Source: Roseibium sediminicola (GTDB lineage: Bacteria > Pseudomonadota > Alphaproteobacteria > Rhizobiales > Stappiaceae). From it: a stretch of 64,000 nucleotides of DNA. Location: the NCBI RefSeq assembly GCF_023156505.1, contig NZ_JALNMJ010000002.1, positions 392,392 through 456,391 of the forward strand. Direction: 5' to 3'. Positions 46,039 through 55,969 of the stretch are shown here, piece after piece (position 1 is the stretch's first letter; every line of letters begins with the position of its first letter). The notes under the pieces are model-generated. The model had not been told where the DNA came from. It was given only the letters and a program-made list of their open reading frames with translations, and searched no databases. The position numbers were made by a program, and so were the translations under genes.

Positions 46039-46956
46039 ATGAATTGGGATGACCTGAAACTCGTCGATGCCGCCGCCCGTATGCGCTCGCTGTCGGGAGC
46101 CGCCAAGTCGCTCGACATAAGCCAGCCGCAGCTCAGCCGCAGGCTCAAGATGTTCGAGGACAAGATCGGCGCCCGCCTGTTTGACCGCACGCCGACAGGG
46201 CTAAAGCCGACCGAAGCCGGATTGCGGCTGATCCCGCTCGCCGACGACATGCGCAAACGCGCGGAGGCGGCCGCGCGGATTCTGCCGGACCTGTCAGGCT
46301 CTGCCTTGAAAGTCGTTCGCGTGGCGGTGGACGAGGTGCGTGCCCGGGTCCTAACCGATCGGTTTGCCGAGCTGACCGCCCTTCTGGACGGCATCGAACT
46401 GGAACTGATTTCCAGTCATCAGTCCGTCAATCACCAATCCCGCAGCATCGAATTGCAGATCCGCAATTGCCTGCCCGAAACCGACACGCTGATAGCCCGT
46501 AAGATCGGCGATCTGGCTTATGCTGTGTTCGGTTCGGCAGGTTATATCGCCAACAATCCGTCGGCACGGACTGAGGATCGCTACAAGACCTGCAACTGGC
46601 TGGGCTTCGCGCCGGACGATCTCTGGTATCCCTCCCACATGCAGTGGCTGGACTGCCGCCTATCCAAACGGCCGCTTCTTCGCTCCAACACGATGACCAC
46701 CTTGATGAACATGACGTCTTCGGGTGCCGGCCTGGCCTTGCTGCCGGTCTTCATGGGGGCCCAGAACCCGGATCTTGTGCAGCTGACCCCGCCTCTGGCG
46801 GAGCTGACCAATGCCGAGCACATCATTGTGCACCGGGACTTGCGCCGAGAGCCGGCGGTCCGCCAGGCCATGGACGCAATCGCTCAGGTCTATCGGAATA
46901 TGGCCCCGCTTTTGACGGGTGCCCCTGCCCTCAAGCCAATCGAAGCCGCCGAATAA
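46039..46956 (+). CDS. LysR family transcriptional regulator
   Basis: 305-residue DNA-binding regulator: winged helix-turn-helix at residues 1-60 (WDDLKLVDAAARMRSLSGAA, SQPQLSRRLKMFEDKIGARLF), then the type-2 periplasmic-binding-like effector domain (VVRVAVDEVRARVLTDRF, SNTMTTLMNMTSSGAGLALLP). The upstream frame is open to 45868 but that segment is the divergent promoter; the ATG at 46039 starts the HTH. It is divergent from the EamA transporter and is its likely regulator. Confidence 0.92.
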   Translation: MNWDDLKLVDAAARMRSLSGAAKSLDISQPQLSRRLKMFEDKIGARLFDRTPTGLKPTEAGLRLIPLADDMRKRAEAAARILPDLSGSALKVVRVAVDEVRARVLTDRFAELTALLDGIELELISSHQSVNHQSRSIELQIRNCLPETDTLIARKIGDLAYAVFGSAGYIANNPSARTEDRYKTCNWLGFAPDDLWYPSHMQWLDCRLSKRPLLRSNTMTTLMNMTSSGAGLALLPVFMGAQNPDLVQLTPPLAELTNAEHIIVHRDLRREPAVRQAMDAIAQVYRNMAPLLTGAPALKPIEAAE

Positions 46957-46957
46957 T

Positions 46958-46988
46958 AGGGCCGCCGTTCGGAGCGAACGGCGGCCCT
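46958..46988. terminator. Terminator between LysR and SPOR-domain genes
   Basis: AGGGCCGCCGTTC (46958-46970) pairs perfectly with GAACGGCGGCCCT (46976-46988) around GGAGC. It begins 2 bases after the LysR stop and is followed by TTGTTC. It lies between convergent genes. Confidence 0.82.
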
Positions 46989-47008
46989 TTGTTCAAAGAC
47001 AGGCTTTC

Positions 47009-49516
47009 TCAGGGTTGCCGACGCACGAAGCAGTCGCCGCCTGCCGCCTGCAGGCTCTCACACAGCGAAATGGCTTCGTCGCGTGAACCGGTCGGGATGC
47101 GGGCCCGGTAGAACACGCCCCGATCCTCGACAGTGGCTGCGACGATGACCGCGTTGCGGTTGCCGAGGACGGACGGATACCGGCGCTGCAGGCCAGAATA
47201 GGCATCCGATGCCGCCGCGGCCGAGCGTTGCGAGGTCACCTGCACGATGTAGGTTCCCGGCGCGATCGTCCCCGTCGAGCCGGAAACCGCCGGTGTTGCC
47301 GGTGCGGCGGGAGCCGCGGGCGCGCTCGCCTGAGGCGTCAGGTTCAAGGGGCCGTCATTGCGGGCCGCCGGTGCGGTTGCGGCCGGCGCCGTCGTTGCCG
47401 GCGGAGCGCTGGTCACCTGGACCGGCGCGGCCGGCTTTTTGCGTGGCAGAACGCTCGGTACGGGCGCAGCCGGTTCGTTCACGGCCGGTACGGCGTCCGG
47501 CTGATCGGTTCCGGAGACAATTGCCGGCGCATCCGATATTGCCGGAGCGTCGGTCGCCGACACTGGCGTGTCGGTTGTTTGCGGTGCGATCGGTGTCGCC
47601 GCAACGACCCTGGAAGCATCCGTATCCGCCGCAGGCGCGGCATCGTTGGTTGCCGGCGTTGCGGGCGCAGGTACGGCTGCGGCCGGTGCCGCCTGATCAT
47701 CGTCCGAAACGAACGTCCCGTCAGGCCGGACAATTACGGTACGAACCCGCTTGGGAGCGCCCGGGACCAGTTCCGCACCGCTATTCGTACCCGCTGGTGC
47801 CGGAGGCAGCTCCGCGGGTTGCGGCGATTCCGGCAGAACCAGCCGGTCTGGGCCACCTACACCGTTGCCTCCGACCCGATCGTAAATCAGTTTCGCCTGG
47901 TCATCGGCCGGCGCCTGTGCCTGATCGGGATAGATCTTCAGCGGCTCTTGCAGACCGCTGATAATTGGCGGCGGACCGCTCGGCACCACCACGGAATCGG
48001 CATCGAACAGGAAGAAGCCCGCGCCGCCCAGAACGGCAACACCGATCACGCCTGCTGCAACGATCATGCCCCGGCGCGATTTCTCGCGGGCCCGCGGCAC
48101 GGCTTCGCGCTCAGCCGAAGAATGCGGCGGCAGCACCCCTGCCCCGGTCAGGCTCGGATCGCTTTCCTGCATCGCCCGTGCAACGGCGTCCAGATCATAG
48201 CCTTCCGGCGGTGGCGGCGTTTCGTCGTCCTCGGACTGCGGCACGGCGGCAGCTGCTGCTGGCCAGGTCATGTCATCGATTTCAGAGGCGCCTGACGTGT
48301 CTTCGCTGTGCAGATCCTGCCAGTCATGCTTGTCCTGTGCCGGTGCGGGCTCAATCGGGGACGCTGTCTTTCTTTCACCGGGCGGCGGAAAATCGAGGTC
48401 GGCGAACAAGGCGTCAATACCGGCCGGTTCGCCTGCGGGGCCGGTATCCGGATAGTGTTGCGTCGAAGGTGCTGCGGGCTGTACCGGGTTCAACGCGGCG
48501 AATAGATCGTCTTCGTCGATGCGCGGCCTTTGAACAGGCGCGGGCTCCGGCGGCGTGACCGGCTCATCCAGTCGCGGCCCATCGCGGAACACCGGTACAA
48601 CCGGAGAAACAGGTTCATGGCTGGTCGCCGCTTCAGCGCCTGTTTCAAACCGGCCAAAGGGCACGTGCGTTTGGTCCGCCGCTGACGCCGGTTGCACAGC
48701 CTCGTCTGGACGGTTTCCGGTTTCGACCCGGTAGCTTTCCAGAGGCGGTTGTGTCGAGCCGGCACCGGCCGGGACGGTTTTGTGCTGCTCCGCTCCGAAT
48801 GGATCGATAGGCGGCTCGGCCTTTGGTTTTTCGACGACTTGCGTCTCATCGACCGATTGCCGCAGCGCTCCGAGCAACTCGTCCTCGAGTTCTGCCGTGA
48901 GGTTTTGCTCAAGATTTCCCAACAAGGCCGGGTTCAGGCTTGTCGGATCATTGGCCGCGACAGGTTCGAAAGCGGGATAGCTTTCGCGCCGCGGCACAGT
49001 CGGCGTGACTGGCGCCGGCTGAGTGCTTTCGAAGGGAACAGCGGACTCGGCCGGTTGATCAAAAGAGGTCGTTTCCGGCTCGCGAGAGGGCATGTCGGGC
49101 CAAAGCGCGGATACATGCGAAGACCTTTCAGCTGAAGCCGGCGCTGACGCTTCAAAGGCCTGTTTGAGCTCATCGAGAGACGAAACACTGGCCGGAGCGG
49201 CCGCTTCCGTCACAAGCGGTTCGGCCTGATTGTTCTCCAGGCTGGTGAAGGGCGTCGCCGGTGTTGGAGCGAAGGTTGGCTCGCGGCGCACCGGCGGAGC
49301 GTCCGCGACCGGTGGATCGCCCGCCACATCATCAAGTCCTGCAAAATAGTCCGTGCTGCCTACGCGGCCACTGCTCACATCCGCCCCCGATTGCTTGTTC
49401 TTGTGGACAATCCGCGCGAGCTCAACCAGCGGATCCTCCGCAGCCGACGTCCCACCACCCGGTTCATTCCGGGAGGCGCGCAAATCAGGTCGCTTTGTTT
49501 CGTAGTCTTGTGACAT
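47009..49516 (-). CDS. SPOR-domain cell-division/envelope protein
   Basis: 835-residue bitopic membrane protein. Residues 1-480 form a long Pro/Ala/Glu-rich cytoplasmic region of low complexity, then one transmembrane helix at about 482-505 (RRGMIVAAGVIGVAVLGGAG onward). A second Pro/Ala-rich periplasmic linker follows, ending in a C-terminal SPOR domain from residue ~755 (GTYIVQVTSQRSAAAASDAY to GGDCFVRRQ), which binds denuded septal peptidoglycan. Rhizobial orthologues lie between argS and nagZ, as here except for the accessory insertion. It shares the operon direction with argS. Role in division is inference. Confidence 0.9.
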   Translation of the reverse strand: MSQDYETKRPDLRASRNEPGGGTSAAEDPLVELARIVHKNKQSGADVSSGRVGSTDYFAGLDDVAGDPPVADAPPVRREPTFAPTPATPFTSLENNQAEPLVTEAAAPASVSSLDELKQAFEASAPASAERSSHVSALWPDMPSREPETTSFDQPAESAVPFESTQPAPVTPTVPRRESYPAFEPVAANDPTSLNPALLGNLEQNLTAELEDELLGALRQSVDETQVVEKPKAEPPIDPFGAEQHKTVPAGAGSTQPPLESYRVETGNRPDEAVQPASAADQTHVPFGRFETGAEAATSHEPVSPVVPVFRDGPRLDEPVTPPEPAPVQRPRIDEDDLFAALNPVQPAAPSTQHYPDTGPAGEPAGIDALFADLDFPPPGERKTASPIEPAPAQDKHDWQDLHSEDTSGASEIDDMTWPAAAAAVPQSEDDETPPPPEGYDLDAVARAMQESDPSLTGAGVLPPHSSAEREAVPRAREKSRRGMIVAAGVIGVAVLGGAGFFLFDADSVVVPSGPPPIISGLQEPLKIYPDQAQAPADDQAKLIYDRVGGNGVGGPDRLVLPESPQPAELPPAPAGTNSGAELVPGAPKRVRTVIVRPDGTFVSDDDQAAPAAAVPAPATPATNDAAPAADTDASRVVAATPIAPQTTDTPVSATDAPAISDAPAIVSGTDQPDAVPAVNEPAAPVPSVLPRKKPAAPVQVTSAPPATTAPAATAPAARNDGPLNLTPQASAPAAPAAPATPAVSGSTGTIAPGTYIVQVTSQRSAAAASDAYSGLQRRYPSVLGNRNAVIVAATVEDRGVFYRARIPTGSRDEAISLCESLQAAGGDCFVRRQP

Positions 49517-49587
49517 AAGCTATACGCAAACCGGTCCACTTCGGCCATTGCGAAACAAATTCAATGTCTCGGGCGGCCGTGAATAAT

Positions 49588-51357
49588 CTAGCGCATTTCT
49601 TCAGGAGCATTCACGCCGAGAATCGTTAATCCTGAAGCGAGCACCAAAGATACTGCACGAACCAAAGCAAGACGCGCTAGGGTTAATTTCAAGTTACCGG
49701 CCTGAATAAAGCGTAAATGCGGCAAATCGTTGCCCTTGTTCCATTGGCTGTGCAAAGAACTCGCCAATTCATACAGATAAAAAGCGATTCTGTGCGGTTC
49801 GTGTGTATCCGAAGCGACATTCACCAGTTTGGGCCACTCAGCCATCTTTGCCAGCAACTCCAGCTCTCCGACGTCGTCAAGAAGAGCAAAGTCGGCGCCA
49901 GCCAGATCACCGTCGTCAAATCCGCAGGACGTGAACTCGTCCTTGGCGTTGCGGAAGGCCGACCGGCAACGCGCATGGCCGTATTGAACGTAGAAGACCG
50001 GGTTTTCCTTTGCCTGCTCGGTGACCTTCTTGAAGTCGAAATCGAGCGGCGCATCGTTCTTGCGAAACAGCATCATGAACCGGACCGGATCCGAACCAAC
50101 CTCGTCAACAACCTCACGCAAGGTGATGAAGTCACCTGAACGCTTTGACATTTTCACCGGTTCGCCGTCCCGCATCAGCTTGACCAGCTGGCAAAACCGC
50201 ACGATGACATCGGTCTTGCCGTCAGAGACGGCCTTGCCGACCGCCTGGAGGCGTTTGGCGTAGCCGCCATGGTCGGCGCCGAGCACATAGATGGTTTCGT
50301 CGAAGCCGCGCTCGAACTTGTCCTGAAAATAGGCAACGTCGGCGGCAAAATAGGTATAGGACCCGTCGGACTTCTTCAGAGCCCGGTCGGTGTCGTCGCC
50401 AAAATCGCTGGCCTTGAACAGGGTCTGCTCCCGGTCTTCCCAGTCTTCCGGTACTTGACCCTTGGGCGGCGGCAAAGTGCCCTGGTAAACGAGGCCTTTT
50501 TCCCAGAGCGTGTCCAGCATGTGGTCGATCTTGGAGCCGTTGCTCCCATCACGCTCATGCAGGGTCCGTTCCGAATAGAACACTTCATGGGTCACACCGA
50601 GCGTGGCCAGGTCTTCGCGGATCAGATCGAGCATCGCGGCAATGGCCCGTTCCTTGACGAGCGGCAGCCACTCCGCCTCATCCTTGTCCTTCAGGCTGTC
50701 GCCGAATTCATCCTTCAGAAGCGTTCCGACCGGCTTCAGATAGTCGCCTGGATAAAGACCGGCCGGGATCTCGCCAATGTCTTCGCCAAGCGCCTCGCGG
50801 TAGCGAAGAAAGGCACTGCGCGCCAGTGTGTCGATCTGCGAGCCGGCATCGTTGATGTAATATTCCTTGACCACCTCATTGCCGGCGAACTCCAGCAGGT
50901 TGGCCAGGACATCTCCGACCACCGCCCCGCGAATGTGACCGACATGCATCGGCCCCGTCGGGTTGGCCGAAACATATTCCACGTTGACCTTGCGCGGCGC
51001 GTCTTTCGCCTGCGCCCCGAACCGGGTGCCTGTTTCCAGCACGCTCGCAAGCACCCGATGCCAGACAGCTGGCGCCACACGCATGTTGATGAAGCCCGGC
51101 CCGGCAACCGTCGTTTCGGTGATTTCCGGATCTTCGTTCAGTTTCGAAACCAGCTGTTCGGCCAGATCCCGGGGTTTCATGCCAAGCGGCTTGGCCAGCA
51201 CCATGGCCGCGTTTGTCGCCAGGTCGCCGTGCGCCGGATCGCGCGGCGCTTCGACAACGACGCGATCCAGGTCTGGTGACGCGCCATCAGCGTCTTTCAA
51301 ATCAAGATCTTGAAGAATGTTTTTGACGCGTTGCGTGAAGTCCGCAAAGATATTCAT
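49588..51357 (-). CDS. argS: Arginyl-tRNA synthetase
   Basis: Class I synthetase charging tRNA-Arg. The 589-residue protein has the N-terminal Add1 domain (about residues 1-110), the signature [18 protein letters not shown] (HVGH in place of HIGH), and [20 protein letters not shown] with the KMSK-like motif. The anticodon-binding helical domain ends with [19 protein letters not shown]. Length is normal. It lies between dgt and the SPOR gene, the usual rhizobial order. Confidence 0.98.
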   Translation of the reverse strand: MNIFADFTQRVKNILQDLDLKDADGASPDLDRVVVEAPRDPAHGDLATNAAMVLAKPLGMKPRDLAEQLVSKLNEDPEITETTVAGPGFINMRVAPAVWHRVLASVLETGTRFGAQAKDAPRKVNVEYVSANPTGPMHVGHIRGAVVGDVLANLLEFAGNEVVKEYYINDAGSQIDTLARSAFLRYREALGEDIGEIPAGLYPGDYLKPVGTLLKDEFGDSLKDKDEAEWLPLVKERAIAAMLDLIREDLATLGVTHEVFYSERTLHERDGSNGSKIDHMLDTLWEKGLVYQGTLPPPKGQVPEDWEDREQTLFKASDFGDDTDRALKKSDGSYTYFAADVAYFQDKFERGFDETIYVLGADHGGYAKRLQAVGKAVSDGKTDVIVRFCQLVKLMRDGEPVKMSKRSGDFITLREVVDEVGSDPVRFMMLFRKNDAPLDFDFKKVTEQAKENPVFYVQYGHARCRSAFRNAKDEFTSCGFDDGDLAGADFALLDDVGELELLAKMAEWPKLVNVASDTHEPHRIAFYLYELASSLHSQWNKGNDLPHLRFIQAGNLKLTLARLALVRAVSLVLASGLTILGVNAPEEMR

Positions 51358-51454
51358 GAAGCACCGATCTGCTTTGGCTATTCAAACACAAAGTCCCCGT
51401 GCGCTGCGAGGGTATTTCCCCCGGCGCCACAGGGCTCTAAAGTCGCCAATGCGC

Positions 51455-52672
51455 CTACCCCAAATCGGGAGTGTCGTCAAACAATCTGCGGTGTTCCTCG
51501 ATCGCATAGCGATCCGTCATGCCGGCGATATAGTCGCAAACACGGCGCGCAATTTCCTGTTCGCTCAATGCCTCCAGACCGACATTCCAGGGTTTGGGCA
51601 TCAGCTCCGGTTCCGCCAGGAACCTGTCGAAAAGGTCCCTGACCACCTTGGCGACCAGCCTGCGCACCGACAAGACATCCTCGTGCCGGTAGACCCTGGC
51701 AAACAGAAACCGCTTCACTTCCTTTTCCGCCAAGATCATTTCGGGCGAGAAGCCCACAAGACAACGTCCCGCCATGCGAATTTCCTGGGCGGAAGTTGGT
51801 GCGGCCGCCTCGATATTGGCCATTGCGTGACGGATGACATCCTCCACCATCCTCGTGATGGACCGGCGAACGATTTCGTGGATCCGGCGGCTTTCCTCAA
51901 GCCCAGGGTACTTGGCGTCGACTTCCGCGAGGATGTCCGCCAGGAACGGCACCTCCCGCATGTCTTCAATCGCAAACAATCCGGCCCGCAGACCGTCATC
52001 GAGATCGTGGGCATCATAGGCAATGTCGTCGGCAATGGCCGCGGCCTGAGCCTCACCGCTCGGCCAGGTGTGAAGAAGCAGATCCTGCTTCGCGGCATAG
52101 TCACGGATAGCGAAAGGCAACTCGCTGTCCTGGAACTTGCCGAGGGGGTTGCCATTTGGGTCGACAAGCGGGCCATTGTGCTTGACCAGTCCCTCGAGCG
52201 TTTCCCAGGCAAGGTTCAGCCCGTCAAACTCGGCGTAGCGCTGTTCGAGATGGGTGACCACGCGCAAGGACTGGGCGTTGTGATCGAAGCCGCCGAACGG
52301 CGCCATGCAGACATGCATGACGTCCTCGCCTTCATGACCGAAAGGCGTATGACCGAGATCGTGTGACAAGGCGAGGCACTCGGCCAGATCCTCGTCCAGG
52401 CGCAAGGCCCGGGCGAGCGAGCGCGCAATCTGCGACACTTCGATCGTATGGGTTAGCCGGGTGCGGAAATGGTCGCCTTCGTGATAGACGAACACCTGGG
52501 TCTTGTGTTTCAGGCGGCGAAAGGCCGAAGAATGAATGATCCGGTCGCGATCCCGTTGAAACGGGGTCCGCGTCGGGCTCTCAGGCTCGGGGAACAGGCG
52601 CCCCCGGCTCTCGAACGGGTCTTGCGCGTAAGCCGCCCGGGCCTGCGCCCCGAATCCAATATCCGCTTTCAT
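51455..52672 (-). CDS. dgt: Deoxyguanosinetriphosphate triphosphohydrolase-like protein
   Basis: HD-domain dNTP triphosphohydrolase of 405 residues. Motifs: [33 protein letters not shown], then the metal motif [17 protein letters not shown] (HD pair) and [20 protein letters not shown]. Class is dGTPase-like type 2, common in Alphaproteobacteria. The ATG at 52672 is chosen; the upstream extension to 52792 enters the divergent erpA leader. Symbol by family; nucleotide preference not shown by sequence. Confidence 0.92.
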   Translation of the reverse strand: MKADIGFGAQARAAYAQDPFESRGRLFPEPESPTRTPFQRDRDRIIHSSAFRRLKHKTQVFVYHEGDHFRTRLTHTIEVSQIARSLARALRLDEDLAECLALSHDLGHTPFGHEGEDVMHVCMAPFGGFDHNAQSLRVVTHLEQRYAEFDGLNLAWETLEGLVKHNGPLVDPNGNPLGKFQDSELPFAIRDYAAKQDLLLHTWPSGEAQAAAIADDIAYDAHDLDDGLRAGLFAIEDMREVPFLADILAEVDAKYPGLEESRRIHEIVRRSITRMVEDVIRHAMANIEAAAPTSAQEIRMAGRCLVGFSPEMILAEKEVKRFLFARVYRHEDVLSVRRLVAKVVRDLFDRFLAEPELMPKPWNVGLEALSEQEIARRVCDYIAGMTDRYAIEEHRRLFDDTPDLG

Positions 52673-52822
52673 GTCAGCCAGCCATTCATCTCGGCGTTTC
52701 CAGTGCCTTACGTCTCTGCAGCCCGAAGCCTGCATTGACGCGGGCGGTTCCAAAACATACTTATCTGAACAAATCAGGTTTAATGCTCCCAACGATGCGG
52801 GAGACCAGCGAGTCAGCGGAAC

Positions 52823-53164
52823 ATGACCGAAACACTTGAAAATCGAGTAACAGTCAGCGACCGCGCTGCCAAGCGCATCGCGGCCATTTTGTCAAAAGAA
52901 CCGTCCGGCAGCATGCTGCGTGTCAGCGTCGAGGGCGGCGGCTGCTCCGGATTGCAGTACAAATATGACGTGGTTGACAGCCGTGAGGACGACGACCTGG
53001 TGATCGAAAAGCCGGGTGCCACCGTCCTGGTAGACGCCGTTTCGCTGCAATATATGGGCGGCTCGGAGATCGATTTCGTCGATGACCTGATCGGTCAGTC
53101 CTTCCAGATCAACAATCCCAACGCGGTCGCCGGCTGCGGTTGCGGCACCAGCTTCACGATCTGA
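52823..53164 (+). CDS. erpA: Iron-sulfur cluster insertion protein ErpA-like (A-type carrier)
   Basis: 113-residue A-type Fe-S carrier. The three cluster-binding cysteines are in [14 protein letters not shown] (first) and [12 protein letters not shown] (second and third). It delivers clusters to apoproteins. The Shine-Dalgarno and the divergent position next to dgt match alphaproteobacterial genomes. A second A-type protein at 62529-62906 lies in the suf operon. ErpA versus IscA cannot be fully separated by sequence; genomic context favours ErpA. Confidence 0.9.
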   Translation: MTETLENRVTVSDRAAKRIAAILSKEPSGSMLRVSVEGGGCSGLQYKYDVVDSREDDDLVIEKPGATVLVDAVSLQYMGGSEIDFVDDLIGQSFQINNPNAVAGCGCGTSFTI

Positions 53165-53225
53165 CGCGCGTTTCCTGATCCCTCTGCCGGTTGCCCCGGC
53201 TCTCTCTTGCAAAAGGCAACCTGCC

Positions 53226-54008
53226 ATGAAGATCGCAACCTGGAACATCAACGGCGTCAAGGCCCGCATCGACGTGGTGCAGGACTGGCTCAAGGAAGCC
53301 GAACCGGACATCGCCTGCCTGCAGGAAATCAAGTCGGTCGACGAAAACTTCCCGAGAACCGTCTTCGAAGACCTTGGCTACAACGTCGAAACCCACGGCC
53401 AAAAGGGTTTCAACGGCGTGGCCCTGCTGTCGAAACACCCGCTGGAAGACGTTCAGCGCGGCCTGCCCGGCAACGACGCGGACGAACAGGCACGTTATAT
53501 CGAGGCCACGGTGTCGACCGGAACCGGCGCGATCCGTGTCGGCTGCCTGTATCTGCCGAACGGCAATCCGCTCGGGACCGAAAAATTCCCCTACAAGCTG
53601 GACTGGATGGACCGGCTGATTGCCCATGTGGAACGGCGCCTCGCAGAGGAAACGCCATTCTTTTTGCTGGGCGACTACAACGTCATTCCCGATCCGATCG
53701 ATGCCAAAAACCCCGAAAACTGGCGGGATGACGCACTTTTCCAGCCCGAAAGCCGTCAGCGGTTTCGGGCTCTGACCCATCTAGGTCTGACCGAGGCCGT
53801 GCGGGCAACTACGGAAGCGGAAGAAACCTACACCTTCTGGGACTACCAGGCCGGCGCCTGGCAGAAGAACAACGGCATCCGGATCGACCATATCCTGCTG
53901 TCACCGCAGGCCACCGACATCATGGCCGGCTGCGGCATCGACAAGCATGTGCGCGGCTGGGAAAAACCGTCTGACCATGTGCCCGTCTGGGTGACGCTGG
54001 CCGCCTGA
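53226..54008 (+). CDS. xth: Exodeoxyribonuclease III
   Basis: AP endonuclease/3'-5' exonuclease of 260 residues. It starts MKIATWNINGVKARIDVV and continues with CLQEIKSVDENFP, GFNGVALLSK, FFLLGDYNVIPDPID and the catalytic RIDHILLS ... SDHVPVWVTL, which are the EEP/exonuclease III motifs. It lies 61 bases after erpA on the same strand and is probably co-transcribed. Confidence 0.97.
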   Translation: MKIATWNINGVKARIDVVQDWLKEAEPDIACLQEIKSVDENFPRTVFEDLGYNVETHGQKGFNGVALLSKHPLEDVQRGLPGNDADEQARYIEATVSTGTGAIRVGCLYLPNGNPLGTEKFPYKLDWMDRLIAHVERRLAEETPFFLLGDYNVIPDPIDAKNPENWRDDALFQPESRQRFRALTHLGLTEAVRATTEAEETYTFWDYQAGAWQKNNGIRIDHILLSPQATDIMAGCGIDKHVRGWEKPSDHVPVWVTLAA

Positions 54009-54063
54009 GGGGCACAGCCCTCCGACATGCAGCTTAGGGTCCCGCTTGCGGATGGCTGCCGTC

Positions 54064-54498
54064 ATGGTAAGCTTGAAGCATCATGGGATAACGCAAAGGC
54101 GCCTGACGTCCGCGCGCGCGACATGCGGACACGATCCGGCGGCACATTCTGTATGTGCCGCGTCGCTGGCCCTTAGCGTTTTTCGTCCCATTTTTCAGAT
54201 ATTTGCAATCGTCAGCCTGCTGCTGGCAAGTTCAGTGGCACAGGCTCAGAATGTCTCCTGCACCTGCCGTTACAAGGGACAGGATTACGGATTAGGCGAA
54301 TCCATCTGCCTGAAAGGCTCAGACGGCATGCGCATGGCGACCTGCGCCATGGTGCTCAACAACACGTCATGGGAATTCAGCAACGCGCCCTGCCCCCTGT
54401 CACAATGGCAAGGCATCTCGAGCCCATTTGACCGCGGTCATCTGGCACCCGAAAGCAGGCAGCCGCGCTCGAGTGCGCCTGTCCCGCGCCCGTCCTAG
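54064..54498 (+). CDS. Small secreted cysteine-rich protein, unknown function
   Basis: Unrecognised protein, about 144 residues from the ATG at 54064. A hydrophobic signal stretch (IFQIFAIVSLLLASSVAQAQ, cleaved before NVSCTC) precedes a mature domain with six cysteines in VSCTCRYKGQDYGLG, ICLKGSDGMRMATC and NAPCPLSQ, consistent with disulfides. The N-terminal 45 residues before the signal core are long and not clearly coded; the true start could be elsewhere in that frame. The mature domain is coherent. It follows xth after 55 bases. Confidence 0.66.
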   Translation: MVSLKHHGITQRRLTSARATCGHDPAAHSVCAASLALSVFRPIFQIFAIVSLLLASSVAQAQNVSCTCRYKGQDYGLGESICLKGSDGMRMATCAMVLNNTSWEFSNAPCPLSQWQGISSPFDRGHLAPESRQPRSSAPVPRPS

Positions 54499-54529
54499 GC
54501 CGCGTCCCTTTTCAGCCAAGAAATAGGAA

Positions 54530-55417
54530 TTACTGCGAGGGCACTTGCGCCGTCAGCACATCCGGGCGGTTCTGTTGCAGCCAGCCATCGGCCAGGGAAC
54601 GGGCCATTTGGCGCACCGGCTCCGGCGACACGGCAAAATACTGCTCATGCATGGCGTTGATCCAGGAGGCTTCCGGGCCCCGCGCCTGCTGACGCGCGAC
54701 CGTCATCCACATCAGGCCCCTGGCCTTTTTCTTGTCGGATGTTCCGAGCCCGTAAAGGGTTTCGCCCAGCCGGGCCTGCGCACCGACATGGCCCTTGAGA
54801 GCGGCAAGATTGTACCAGCGAACCGCCATGCGGTTGTTGCTGTCCTGATACATCCGGCCCAGTTCATACTGGGCCTCCGCATCACCGAAATAGGACGCAG
54901 CATGGGTGAAGATCTGGCGTGCGCGGGCCTCGTTCTTCGGCACCGCGCCATCAATACCGTTGAGATAATAGCTTCCGAGCGCGACGAAGGCGCTGGACAC
55001 GAACGGGGCATCGGGAGCATCGGGACGATCATCACCATGCTCGCGCACGATCTGGCTGTAATATTCATATGCCTTGAGGTCGTCTTCCGGGACGCCGTCG
55101 CCCTTGGCATACATTTCGCCAAGCTTCCAGGCGGCCATGGGCTGACCGTTCTCAGCCGCATATTGCAGCGAGCTCAAGGCAGCGGCCTTGTCGCCGGAAT
55201 AATACTGACGCGCACCCGCGCGCAGTGCTTCCGTCGGCGACAGGTCCTGAGGACCGATCGACCTGTTTGGAGCGGTCGGCTGGCCATCAAAGGCCATCAC
55301 GGGCCCAGTCAGTCCGACCACGATCAACGCGCCGAGCACAGTTCCGGCCTTTTTCATGCGTTGAAACATTGTGCTGTTCTTTTGCATCCCAGTCACACAA
55401 TTAGCCGTCGGCAACAT
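54530..55417 (-). CDS. ExoR-like Sel1-repeat periplasmic regulator
   Basis: 295-residue secreted protein with a signal peptide (TVLGALIVVGLTGPVMA) followed by Sel1/TPR-like repeats: LSSLQYAAENGQPMAAWKLG, EMYAKGDGVPEDDLKAYEYY, DAEAQYELGRMYQDS, VRWYNLAALKGHVGAQARLGE and RGLMWMTVARQQA. These match my memory of rhizobial ExoR, which represses ExoS-ChvI signalling and controls exopolysaccharide and motility. No exoS/chvI genes are in this window. ATG at 55417 has a strong GGGAGA Shine-Dalgarno. It is convergent with the small secreted gene. Symbol withheld because orthology is not proven. Confidence 0.8.
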   Translation of the reverse strand: MLPTANCVTGMQKNSTMFQRMKKAGTVLGALIVVGLTGPVMAFDGQPTAPNRSIGPQDLSPTEALRAGARQYYSGDKAAALSSLQYAAENGQPMAAWKLGEMYAKGDGVPEDDLKAYEYYSQIVREHGDDRPDAPDAPFVSSAFVALGSYYLNGIDGAVPKNEARARQIFTHAASYFGDAEAQYELGRMYQDSNNRMAVRWYNLAALKGHVGAQARLGETLYGLGTSDKKKARGLMWMTVARQQARGPEASWINAMHEQYFAVSPEPVRQMARSLADGWLQQNRPDVLTAQVPSQ

Positions 55418-55969
55418 TCATTTCTCCCGACGGACACTCTTGTTTTTGTCCACGCCAAGCGCATTTTCAACTTCTGCTTCCCGAAGGGTCATGCCCCTGA
55501 GAGGCGCTCTTTACGCTAAGGCACAAAATGACCGATCAATTCGTCCTAAGTTGGGCCACATTGCGCTCAATTGAGACCAATTCCGATTGTCATTTTGCGT
55601 ACCGCCATCTCACGTGCCCTCGCGGGCCGTTTCATGACATTAGCTTACGGGTGACGTTGAAACATGGCCGAACATGGGCAGCGGTTCCCATTCGGCCATG
55701 CAGCAGATGACTCTGTTGCCGAGTGTTGCTCAATTGGCACATTTTCGCTGCTGCTCCGATCCCCTGGTTCCGGATCATCTCAGCACAGACGGGTTGATGA
55801 GACGTTTCCAAATGCAGCCTTTTGAAGGGCCGGGCTGTTGAAAACGGGGGCTTTTGGCCAAAAGCCTTTGCCGTTCTATCTTTGTCCTTCAAACTGAACC
55901 GTGATTCGGTGTAGATACCGGCGCTGAACCTTCAAACTCTGTCACCACACACCCTTCAGGCGATACGGA
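55418..55969. other. 552-base intergenic region between exoR-like and parE
   Basis: No gene recognised. It contains a perfect 18-base palindrome, GGCTTTTGG-CCAAAAGCC (55849-55866), 104 bases before the parE start, which could be an operator or a cruciform. Both adjacent genes are divergent, so two promoters are expected here. Confidence 0.5.
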
